A stretch of 5,434 nucleotides of DNA, from NCBI GenBank assembly GCA_004377135.1, contig SOHS01000057.1:1-5434 (forward strand), written 5' to 3'. The stretch comes from Dehalococcoidia bacterium (lineage in GTDB: Bacteria; Chloroflexota; Dehalococcoidia; GIF9; AB-539-J10). Positions 1-5,393 of this stretch are shown here, piece by piece. The notes below the pieces were generated by a model. The model saw only the letters and a program-made list of their open reading frames with translations. It was not told where the DNA came from and made no database searches. Both the position numbers and the translations under genes were made by a program. Within the stretch, counting starts at the first letter, position 1, and every line of letters begins with the position of its first letter.

Positions 1-2
1 AT

Positions 3-1088
3 GAACATCATGTTGATGCTGCATATAATAATGTCATCCTTCATGTTGTGATGTGGCATGATTGTAGTTCAGCTACCTCATTACAAAGTGGCAAGACAGT
101 TCCCGTGCTATGTCTGGCGGCGGCATTGCGGCACCAAGCTTATTTGCTGCCTTACCAACTCCCTTGCTTTCAGATACTGGACCATATGGATAGGCAAGCT
201 TTGGGAAAGCTATTGAACGCTGCCGGTGAAGCAAGGTTTGAGCAGAAGGCGATGAATTTTCGAGCCGAGATTCTTCGCTTCGCTCAGAAGGAGGAGGCAG
301 GGCAGGTGCTTTTCCGGGGCATGATGAGGGCTCTGGGTTATGCTAAAAACACAAAGCCCTTTGAATATCTTGCTGACAGAGTGCCTCTCAATCGCATAGA
401 AAAAAGAAAAAGTGTGGCTCTAAAGCAAGCTTTATTGTTAGGCACAGCCGGGTTATTACCCTCCCAAAGATGGCAAGGAGAATTTGCAAGGGAAAAAGAA
501 GTCCAAGAATTGGAGCAACTATGGCAGTCGGCGGATAAAAAGGTCGAAACCATGAAGGAAAGTGACTGGAACCTCTCACATATATACCCCAACAATTCTC
601 CAGTGCGACGTATTGTCGCCCTTAGCTACCTTCTTGAGCGTTACTCAGAAAAAAAACTGTTAGCAGGGATATTGCAGCTAGTGAAGGAAGCGCCTCTGCC
701 TGGTGGGCACTGTGTGCTGGAGAACGGCCTGACTGTGACCGGTGATGGCTACTGGCGGGACCATTTCGATTTTGATATCAGAAGTAAAACAAGGATATCG
801 GCCCTTTTGGGAAATAGCAAAGCAGGTGAAATTGCAGTAAACGTGGTATTGCCCTTTGCTTTTTCCTGGGGAGAATTAACTAGCGAAACGAAGCTAACAG
901 AGAACTCTATAGAGCTTTACCGTAATTACCACAAATTGGCTGAAAATTGCATAACGCAGCATATGAGGAAGCAGCTTTGCCTTGAAGAATCTTTTGTTTT
1001 CACTGCCTGTCATCAGCAAGGGCTTATTCATGTATTCAGGAATTACTGCCGAGAGGGAAGATGTGGACAGTGTCCTCTTGTTAGGTAA
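3..1088 (+). CDS. DUF2851 family protein, 5'-truncated by the window edge
   Basis: This is a partial gene. The reading frame is open from position 3, so the GTG at 48 is internal and not the start. The codons before it read EHHVDAAYNNVILHV, which continues into VMWHD. This matches the conserved N-terminal-domain segment of DUF2851 (PF11013) proteins, which have 'H..D.AY.NVILHVV...D'. About 361 residues are visible and the family usually exceeds 400, so roughly the first 60-100 are missing. Other family landmarks are 'LLNAAGEARFEQKA', 'ALGYAKNTKPFEYLADRVPL', 'LLGTAGLLPSQ', the 'NNSPVRRIVALSYLLERY' stretch, and a C-terminal 'QQGLIHVFRNYC' followed by Cys-rich residues (C-x4-C-x2-C). I see no signal peptide or membrane segment in the visible part. 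The function of the family is unknown to me. The gene ends in TAA with 259 bp before the next gene, so it is probably not in the same operon as the catabolic genes. Its codons look more A/T-rich than those of the downstream operon. Confidence 0.88.
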   Translation, partial: EHHVDAAYNNVILHVVMWHDCSSATSLQSGKTVPVLCLAAALRHQAYLLPYQLPCFQILDHMDRQALGKLLNAAGEARFEQKAMNFRAEILRFAQKEEAGQVLFRGMMRALGYAKNTKPFEYLADRVPLNRIEKRKSVALKQALLLGTAGLLPSQRWQGEFAREKEVQELEQLWQSADKKVETMKESDWNLSHIYPNNSPVRRIVALSYLLERYSEKKLLAGILQLVKEAPLPGGHCVLENGLTVTGDGYWRDHFDFDIRSKTRISALLGNSKAGEIAVNVVLPFAFSWGELTSETKLTENSIELYRNYHKLAENCITQHMRKQLCLEESFVFTACHQQGLIHVFRNYCREGRCGQCPLVR

Positions 1089-1132
1089 ACAGAGCCACAG
1101 GATAGTGACAAACTTGCAGAAATGAGTTATCA

Positions 1133-1138
1133 TATAAT
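1133..1138 (+). promoter_or_regulatory. Candidate -10 element (TATAAT) for the dehydrogenase transcript
   Basis: A perfect TATAAT lies 45 bp after the DUF2851 stop codon and about 210 bp before the dehydrogenase start. No good -35 sits at 16-18 bp: GTGACA at 1105-1110 is 22 bp away and TTGCAG at 1114-1119 is 13 bp away. There is no extended -10 TG. A promoter here would give a leader of about 200 nt that runs through the hairpin at 1295-1322. This is a weak call based on the hexamer alone. Confidence 0.3.
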
Positions 1139-1294
1139 TGGAGAGCAGTGGGCCATCAGGGCAAACTCGAGAGGCATGCTGGTTCCTTTGCACGGCACTC
1201 CACCGAAAGAGTAGCCGTTTCAGAGGTTCGAATTTTCACATTGGATATCCGGGGCGAGGTCAGCGTTCGTCACGGCGATGGAATCCACCCAAGC

Positions 1295-1322
1295 AGTCTC
1301 CGAATCTGGAGACTCTTTATTT
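1295..1322 (+). terminator. Intrinsic terminator-like hairpin just upstream of the dehydrogenase RBS (possible attenuator)
   Basis: AGTCTCC (1295-1301) pairs perfectly with GGAGACT (1308-1314) across the loop GAATCT, whose outer G and T could add a wobble pair. The T-rich run CTTTATTT (1315-1322) follows at once. The run ends 12 nt before the Shine-Dalgarno of the dehydrogenase and 25 nt before its start codon. It could be the end of the DUF2851 transcript. However, no promoter fits between it and the dehydrogenase, so transcripts for that gene must read through it, and attenuation is therefore plausible. I found no T-box motif, and no strong antiterminator pairing beyond GGAGA at 1140-1144 with TCTCC at 1297-1301. 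Confidence 0.55.
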
Positions 1323-1334
1323 GCTGACACGCAG

Positions 1335-1342
1335 AAGGAGGT
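1335..1342 (+). promoter_or_regulatory. Strong Shine-Dalgarno of the dehydrogenase gene
   Basis: AAGGAGGT, a near-perfect anti-16S match, lies 5 nt before the ATG at 1348. It fixes that start. The overlapping ATG at 1344 runs into a stop after three codons. Confidence 0.85.
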
Positions 1343-1347
1343 AATGA

Positions 1348-2487
1348 ATGACTGACTTCGGGAAAACACTCGTGGAATGTCTGGAATCCAGACAGGCGTT
1401 CGAGCGGATGGTCATCTTAAATGATGAGAAAACAGGACTTGAAGTTAGTGTTGTTATCCACGATACCACACTGGGTCCGGGTCTGGGCGGCACCAGGTGG
1501 TATCCATTTTCCACGAGGACGGAGGCTCTCGTCGATAATCAACGCTTGGCGAAAGACATGACCTATAAGCTGGCCTTGGCCGTGGGCGAGGATACCGAAT
1601 TGGCACAAGCCGGTGTTAGTTTCGGCGGTGGTAAGGCGGTGATTCGAGGCCAGCCAACGCAAGACAAAGACAGGAGAAAGGAACAGCTACGAGCTTATGC
1701 AGCAGTAATAAACAGCCTTGGAGGGGGATTCGTGACTTCGGTAGATGTAGGAACCTCTGTAGAAGATATGATAACAATGAAGGAGGTGACCAAATGGGTA
1801 GCCGGACTGCCGAAGGAAATGGGAGGAAGTGGTGACCCTTCACCAGCAACGGCTCACGGAGTTGCCTGGGGAATGAGAGCTTGCCTCGAAGCAGTGTTTG
1901 ACACTGATTCGTTTCGGGGCAAGACTGTCGCCATTCAAGGCATTGCTGGAAAAGTGGGTAGCATCTTGGCCAGAGACTTGGCCCGCCAAGGGGCCATACT
2001 TATTGGTTCAGGAGGCGTAAACCAGTCAGCGGCTCAGAAAATCGCTACAGAAGTAGGTGCCAAGCTGGTTCCTCCAGATGAAATATATGAACAACAATGT
2101 GATGTGTTCGCGGCTTGCGCTCTGGGCGGGACACTCAATGACAACACCATACCCAAACTGAGATGCCGCATCACTGCCGGGGGAGCGAATAATCAGCTGT
2201 GGGAACCGACCCAGCATGCGACAATGCTGCGGGATAGAGAAATCTTACATGCCCCCGCGTTCTGGATAAACGCGGGAGGGGTAATAAACGTTGCTCATGA
2301 GCTCCATACAGAAGGGTATTCTGAGGAAAGAGCCTTCGCAGACGTAAAGAAGATCTACGACCGAGGCAGGACGATAATCGACATTTCGCGGAAAGAAGGG
2401 GTAACTCCTTACGCTGTCGCTATCAGGCTGGCTGAAGATAGGATTCGAAAGGCTAAGAGGACAGACTGTCCAGCAAAACGTAAATGA
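1348..2487 (+). CDS. Leucine dehydrogenase-type Glu/Leu/Phe/Val dehydrogenase
   Basis: A 379-residue NAD(P)-dependent amino-acid dehydrogenase, predicted to be cytoplasmic. It would interconvert a branched-chain amino acid with its 2-oxoacid plus ammonia. The N-terminal substrate/dimerisation domain covers about residues 15-150: 'IHDTTLGPGLGGTRWYP' (37-53), Lys74 in MTYK, the catalytic-type Lys96 in GGGK, and Asp133 in 'SVDVGTSVEDM'. 'GGSGDPSPATAHGV' (159-172) leads into the Rossmann domain. Later landmarks are 'CDVFAACALGGTLND' (251-265), 'AGGANNQL' (277-284) and 'INAGGVINVAHE' (307-318). From remembered family sequences, Bacillus leucine dehydrogenase (about 365 aa) is the closest match, with valine and phenylalanine dehydrogenases more distant. 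Two things are odd. About ten extra residues lie between Lys74 and Lys96, and the nucleotide-binding region reads GIAGKVGS with no acidic residue at the end of the second strand (IGSGGVNQ). The gene precedes a branched-chain 2-oxoacid ferredoxin oxidoreductase operon, which supports leucine/valine/isoleucine as substrate. Exact substrate and cofactor remain uncertain. Confidence 0.88.
   Translation: MTDFGKTLVECLESRQAFERMVILNDEKTGLEVSVVIHDTTLGPGLGGTRWYPFSTRTEALVDNQRLAKDMTYKLALAVGEDTELAQAGVSFGGGKAVIRGQPTQDKDRRKEQLRAYAAVINSLGGGFVTSVDVGTSVEDMITMKEVTKWVAGLPKEMGGSGDPSPATAHGVAWGMRACLEAVFDTDSFRGKTVAIQGIAGKVGSILARDLARQGAILIGSGGVNQSAAQKIATEVGAKLVPPDEIYEQQCDVFAACALGGTLNDNTIPKLRCRITAGGANNQLWEPTQHATMLRDREILHAPAFWINAGGVINVAHELHTEGYSEERAFADVKKIYDRGRTIIDISRKEGVTPYAVAIRLAEDRIRKAKRTDCPAKRK
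1378..1394. repeat. 17-bp perfect palindrome inside the dehydrogenase 5' coding region
   Basis: TGTCTGGA (1378-1385) and TCCAGACA (1387-1394) are exact reverse complements around a single A. The element starts 30 nt after the start codon (codons 11-16) and encodes part of CLESRQ. In mRNA it could form a 7-bp hairpin with a 3-nt loop. It could be an operator, an mRNA hairpin affecting early elongation, or chance. Confidence 0.5.
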
Positions 2488-2506
2488 TCCAAGACAGAGA
2501 CCATCA

Positions 2507-2526
2507 GCTGTGCGAACAGCACTTTA
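2507..2526 (+). terminator. Weak hairpin downstream of the dehydrogenase gene
   Basis: GCTGT (2507-2511) and ACAGC (2516-2520) pair around the GNRA-type loop GCGA. The hairpin begins 20 nt after the stop codon and is followed by ACTTTA. The stem has only 5 bp and the T-tract is poor, so it is at best a weak terminator or an mRNA 3'-end stabiliser. Confidence 0.25.
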
Positions 2527-2594
2527 GTAGCCTAATCCCAAGACGTGCCCGAATGTGGCTTCACTTGAGTAATACCCCGGCCGAAATCTGCGCC

Positions 2595-2620
2595 GTGACT
2601 CTGCCTCACAACAGAGTTGC
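2595..2620 (+). repeat. Inverted repeat in the spacer before the oxidoreductase operon
   Basis: ACTCTG (2598-2603) and CAGAGT (2612-2617) form an exact 6-bp stem. As RNA it extends to 9 bp with two G-U pairs and one G-C pair (2595-2597 with 2618-2620), closing an 8-nt loop. A second small dyad, TTGCA/TGCAA (2617-2621 and 2628-2632), overlaps its end. It lies upstream of the candidate promoter at 2667-2695, so a protein-binding site is as likely as an RNA structure. No T-tract follows. Confidence 0.35.
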
Positions 2621-2633
2621 AGCAGCATGCAAG

Positions 2634-2649
2634 TCGGAGACATCTCCGA
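2634..2649. repeat. Palindromic element upstream of the operon promoter (operator candidate)
   Basis: TCGGAG (2634-2639) and CTCCGA (2644-2649) are exact reverse complements around ACAT. The flanking G and T at 2633 and 2650 could add a wobble pair. The element ends 17 bp before the candidate -35 at 2667, a usual place for an activator or repressor site. It contains the words GGAGAC and TCTCCGA, which also occur in the hairpin upstream of the dehydrogenase (1297-1313). It is not a terminator because no T-run follows. Confidence 0.35.
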
Positions 2650-2666
2650 TGGCAGCGCAGAGAACA

Positions 2667-2695
2667 CTGACAAAGTGCCAGAGACACCCTATCAT
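2667..2695 (+). promoter_or_regulatory. Candidate sigma70-type promoter for the VOR operon
   Basis: CTGACA (2667-2672, 5 of 6 to TTGACA) and TATCAT (2690-2695, 5 of 6 to TATAAT) are separated by exactly 17 bp. Transcription would begin near 2702 and give a leader of about 77 nt. The short dyad CACT-GACAA-AGTG (2665-2677) overlaps the -35 box. The leader contains a 5-bp hairpin, GCCGA (2708-2712) with TCGGC (2721-2725). The call rests on consensus match alone. Confidence 0.5.
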
Positions 2696-2778
2696 CCAGA
2701 GCCTGGGGCCGATTCGCTGCTCGGCGGGACACTGGAGCAACGACAGACATTCTGCATGCTCTCAGACAAGGCACACAC

Positions 2779-3012
2779 ATGCCAAAAGGAACAGTAGTAA
2801 TTGATCGAGAGCGGTGTAAGGGCTGCGGCCTGTGTCTCGCCTTATGTCCCGAGGATGTGCTGGCCTATTCGGCCGACTATAACCAAAGCGGGTACAACGT
2901 TGTTTACATGGAAAGACCTGAACGTTGCATCGGCTGTGCCTTCTGTGCCCAAACATGTCCCGACATAGCGATTGAAGTCTATCGAGAGAAGAAATCACAG
3001 CAAAGGGAGTGA
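2779..3012 (+). CDS. 2x[4Fe-4S] ferredoxin subunit (delta) of 2-oxoacid:ferredoxin oxidoreductase
   Basis: A 77-residue dicluster ferredoxin-like subunit that would pass electrons from the catalytic core to free ferredoxin. Two complete binding motifs are visible: Cys13, 16, 19 and 23 (CKGCGLCLALCP) and Cys50, 53, 56 and 60 (CIGCAFCAQTCP). Each cluster takes three cysteines from one motif and the fourth from the other, as in bacterial 2[4Fe-4S] ferredoxins. The N-terminus MPKGTVVID resembles the usual start of delta subunits of the VOR/KGOR class. The ATG at 2779 has a short AAGG at 2768-2771, 7 nt upstream. The stop codon is only 4 nt from the probable alpha-subunit start, so the two are likely translationally coupled. 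Fusions of this module to other subunits occur in related enzymes, but here it is free-standing and first in the operon. The family is certain; the substrate class follows from the neighbours. Confidence 0.93.
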   Translation: MPKGTVVIDRERCKGCGLCLALCPEDVLAYSADYNQSGYNVVYMERPERCIGCAFCAQTCPDIAIEVYREKKSQQRE

Positions 3013-3016
3013 CACT

Positions 3017-4069
3017 ATAGACAAGGTGCTGATGACAGGAAATGAGGCTATGGCCGAGGCGGCTATTTGCGCAGGCTGTCGCGCCTACTTCGGCTATCCG
3101 ATCACCCCCCAGAACGAGATACTTGAATACATGGCGACTCGTATGCCCGGGGTGGGTGGGGCGTTCATCCAGGCGGAGAGCGAAGTGGCAGCAATCAACA
3201 TGTGTTATGGAGCATCGGCAGCTGGCGTACGAACTATGACCTCGTCATCCAGTCCGGGCATAAGCCTTAAAATGGAGGGAATATCCTATCTCGCCGGTGC
3301 CGATTTGCCCTGCGTGATTATCAATGTAGCGCGTGGCGGCCCCGGTTTGGGTAACATATCCCCAGCTCAAGGAGATTACTTCCAGGCAACCAAGGGAGGA
3401 GGACACGGCGACTACCGCATGATTGTCCTCGGACCTGCCACCATTGCGGAGGCGATTGAAATGGTGATGTTAGCATTCGACTTGGCAGACAAATATCGCG
3501 TTCCGGTGATGATCCTGTCTGATGGGATGCTCGGTCAGATGATGGAGCCTATTACGCTCCCGGAACCCGTTGACCCTGCCTCTCTGCCGGGCAAGCCCTG
3601 GGCTCTCACCGGTGCCAGGGGTCGCCACCCAAATGTGGTTACGAGTTACGCCATAGACCCTGGGGACCTGAGCCAGATCAATACCAAACGCCAGAGCCGC
3701 TACCACCAGATAGAAGAGAAGGAGGTACGTTACCGGGAAACCGAGACCTCTGACGCCACTATTGTTATAGTGGCTTACGGCACGGTGGCTCGAATTGCCA
3801 GAACCGCGGTCAGAATGGCGAGGAGCCAGGGTATCAAGCTCGGGATGATGCAACCTATCACACTGTGGCCCTTTCCATACGCGCCACTTCGCACGCTCTC
3901 CAGCCGGGTCAATACCATCCTCACCGTGGAGATGAGCGCAGGCCAGATGATAGAGGATGTACGCCTGGCAGTCGCTGATCGGGCTGAGACCCCGTTCTAC
4001 GGTGAGGTCGGCGGATTGGTGACCACACCCAAAGACATCCTAAGAGAGGTGAAGCGTAATGTCAGTTAA
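3017..4069 (+). CDS. vorB: 2-oxoacid:ferredoxin oxidoreductase alpha subunit, VorB type (2-ketoisovalerate)
   Basis: About 350 residues, carrying the pyrimidine-binding TPP domain (POR_N) and the following transketolase-C-like domain. With the beta subunit it decarboxylates a branched 2-oxoacid to acyl-CoA, reducing ferredoxin. Numbered from position 3017, landmarks are 'GYPITPQNEI' (26-35), the conserved Glu54 in 'QAESEVAAINM', 'TSSSSPGISLKMEGISYL' (75-92), 'RGGPGLG' (106-112), 'QGDYFQATKGGGHGDYR', 'ILSDGMLGQMMEP', then 'IVIVAYGT' (249-256) and 'EMSAGQMIEDVRLAV' in the second domain. As I recall the family, this pattern fits VorB more closely than KGOR alpha subunits, although naming differs between schemes (KEGG calls alpha vorA). 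The start is odd. The family begins 'M-x-KVLM-GNEA', which puts the first codon at ATA (3017), 7 nt after GGAG (3006-3009). Conventional alternatives are GTG 3026, ATG 3032 or TTG 2972; the last has no visible ribosome binding site and would overlap the ferredoxin gene by 41 nt. It overlaps the beta gene by 11 nt. Confidence 0.92.
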   Translation: MDKVLMTGNEAMAEAAICAGCRAYFGYPITPQNEILEYMATRMPGVGGAFIQAESEVAAINMCYGASAAGVRTMTSSSSPGISLKMEGISYLAGADLPCVIINVARGGPGLGNISPAQGDYFQATKGGGHGDYRMIVLGPATIAEAIEMVMLAFDLADKYRVPVMILSDGMLGQMMEPITLPEPVDPASLPGKPWALTGARGRHPNVVTSYAIDPGDLSQINTKRQSRYHQIEEKEVRYRETETSDATIVIVAYGTVARIARTAVRMARSQGIKLGMMQPITLWPFPYAPLRTLSSRVNTILTVEMSAGQMIEDVRLAVADRAETPFYGEVGGLVTTPKDILREVKRNVS

Positions 4070-4817
4070 CATGGACAACATGGTCAAGGTTTTCGAACGG
4101 CCTCGGAGCCTCACCGACGCCCAGTTCAGTTATTGCCCCGGTTGCCACCATGGACTGGTGACGCGAATCATCGCCCACACGATAGACGAACTTGGCATCC
4201 AAGACCGCGCCGTAATCGTAGCCTCGGTCGGCTGTTCAGTCACCATGTACGAATGGTTTCGGTGCGATGGCATCCAGGCCGCTCATGGCCGGGCTTGTGC
4301 GGTCGCCACTGGGATCAAGCGAGTCAATTCGAACCTGATTGTCTTCACTTATCAGGGTGATGGCGACCTGGCTGCCATCGGTACGGCAGAATCAATCCAT
4401 GCCGCCAATCGCGGTGAGAATATCACCGTAATCTTCATCAACAACCAGATCTATGGAATGACCGGAGGACAAATGGCGCCCACCACCCTTCTCGGGCAGC
4501 GGGCAACCAGTTGTCCCGACGGGAGAAATGCTCAGCTCGCCGGCTATCCGATTCGCTTCGCTGAGGTGATTGCCCAGCTTGACGCCCCGGTCTACGTCAC
4601 CCGCCAAGCGCTTTACGACCAAAAGCGAATCATGGCGGCAAGTCGGGCAATCAAGAAGGCCTTCCAATGCCAGATCGACGGTAAGGGTTACTCGCTGGTG
4701 GAGATCCTCACCAATTGTCCTACCAACTGGCGGATGAGTCCCGTTGAAAGCAATAGCTACGTGATGAATCAAGTAGTCGGAACATTCCCACTTGGTGACC
4801 TTGTCGATAGGGGTTAA
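4059..4817 (+). CDS. 2-oxoacid:ferredoxin oxidoreductase beta subunit (TPP and [4Fe-4S])
   Basis: A 252-residue subunit holding the pyrophosphate end of thiamine diphosphate and the proximal iron-sulfur cluster. The TPP/Mg motif is 'GDGDLAAIG' (100-108), with 'NNQIYGMTGGQMAPTT' (128-143) completing it. The four cysteines expected to bind the cluster are present: Cys26 and Cys29 in YCPGCHHG, Cys59 in SVGCSV, and Cys220 in NCPTNW. 'QAAHGRACAVATGIK' (73-87) is the usual conserved stretch after the third cysteine. The length is normal for the family. The ATG at 4059 has GAGGTGA 6 nt upstream and overlaps the end of the alpha gene by 11 nt, so the two are probably translationally coupled to keep subunits balanced. 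An alternative internal ATG at 4071 would remove four residues. The gamma gene begins one nucleotide after its stop codon. No key residue appears to be missing. Confidence 0.95.
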   Translation: MSVNMDNMVKVFERPRSLTDAQFSYCPGCHHGLVTRIIAHTIDELGIQDRAVIVASVGCSVTMYEWFRCDGIQAAHGRACAVATGIKRVNSNLIVFTYQGDGDLAAIGTAESIHAANRGENITVIFINNQIYGMTGGQMAPTTLLGQRATSCPDGRNAQLAGYPIRFAEVIAQLDAPVYVTRQALYDQKRIMAASRAIKKAFQCQIDGKGYSLVEILTNCPTNWRMSPVESNSYVMNQVVGTFPLGDLVDRG

Positions 4818-4818
4818 C

Positions 4819-5355
4819 ATGGAGAAATCATTTGTATTTGCTGGCTTCGGCGGACAGGGAGTCATCCTGGCGGGAAAACTCCTCGCCCAGGCAGGTACTG
4901 ACTACGGGCTGGAGGTGACCTGGCTTCCCTCCTACGGCCCGGAGATGAGAGGAGGAACCGCGAATTGCACCGTGGTTCTTTCTGATGAGCCAATCGGCTC
5001 GCCTGTTGTGGACTACCCGACCGCCCTGATCGCCATGAACCTGCCTTCTCTCAACAGGTTTGAGAAGACTGTGGCTAAGGGAGGCACGATACTGGTCAAC
5101 TCTTCCCTCATCACCCGCCTGACAGAACGCAACGATGTGTTGGTGCTGAGTGTGCCAGCAAATGACATCGCTGTATCACTGGGCAACTCCCAGGCAGCCA
5201 ACATGGTGGCACTCGGCGCGGTCATCAAGGCTACGGGAACAATCTCACTCGAATTGATAAAGAGTACAATGGCCAGGATGCTCAGTCACAGGAATAGTGC
5301 AAAGCTCATAGCGCTGAACGAGCAAGCGCTAGACGCAGGTTACAACGCTGTCTAG
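4819..5355 (+). CDS. 2-oxoacid:ferredoxin oxidoreductase gamma subunit
   Basis: A 178-residue catalytic-domain gamma subunit (POR family, PF01558), which in related enzymes lies against the alpha/beta core and helps form the CoA site. It begins 'MEKSFVFAGFGGQGVILAGKLLAQAG', with the glycine-rich 'GFGGQGV' at 9-15, followed by 'WLPSYGPEMRGGTANCTVVLSD' (35-56). Both are hallmarks of gamma subunits of the VOR/KGOR group. The ATG at 4819 is preferred over the in-frame GTG at 4792: it gives the family N-terminus, follows the beta stop codon by one nucleotide, and has AGGGGT (4809-4814) 4 nt upstream. The GTG start would add nine residues encoded inside the beta gene. It closes the delta-alpha-beta-gamma operon. 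No second copy or fused ferredoxin domain is present. Confidence 0.95.
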   Translation: MEKSFVFAGFGGQGVILAGKLLAQAGTDYGLEVTWLPSYGPEMRGGTANCTVVLSDEPIGSPVVDYPTALIAMNLPSLNRFEKTVAKGGTILVNSSLITRLTERNDVLVLSVPANDIAVSLGNSQAANMVALGAVIKATGTISLELIKSTMARMLSHRNSAKLIALNEQALDAGYNAV

Positions 5356-5393
5356 AGGTGCGCTCAAGAACGCGACTTTGGCCTTGTGACGAC

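Noticed and set aside
1176..1214. A 12-codon small frame (MLVPLHGTPPKE) in the leader.
   Set aside because: The purine-rich GAGG lies only 1 nt before the ATG and the peptide lacks any regulatory codon run, so there is no support for translation.
1222..1240. GGTTCGAAT resembling a tRNA T-loop in the spacer before the dehydrogenase.
   Set aside because: The flanking bases do not pair as a T-stem, and no acceptor, D or anticodon arms can be built around it.
1138..1344. A 68-codon leader frame ending 3 nt before the dehydrogenase start, with four Leu codons near its end (NLETLYLLT), suggestive of a leucine leader peptide.
   Set aside because: It starts at a TTG without a Shine-Dalgarno. It is long and basic, and the Leu codons lie on or after the hairpin rather than before it, which does not fit ribosome-stalling attenuation.
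2700..2745. Possible T-box-like segment (GGCGGGACACTGG) before the VOR operon.
   Set aside because: It does not match the conserved T-box sequence, and no specifier stem or terminator accompanies it.
2484..2804. A 106-codon reading frame starting in an ATGA overlap with the dehydrogenase stop codon.
   Set aside because: It has no ribosome binding site, its Ser/His/Arg/Cys/Thr-rich composition resembles no protein I recognise, it overlaps the promoter candidate and dyads, and it runs 26 nt into the ferredoxin gene. The coupling-like overlap is probably chance.
3470..3853. Long antisense frames opposite the alpha and beta genes (also 4392-4865).
   Set aside because: They lie wholly opposite well-conserved coding sequence and have no recognisable domains or start signals; they are shadows of the real genes.
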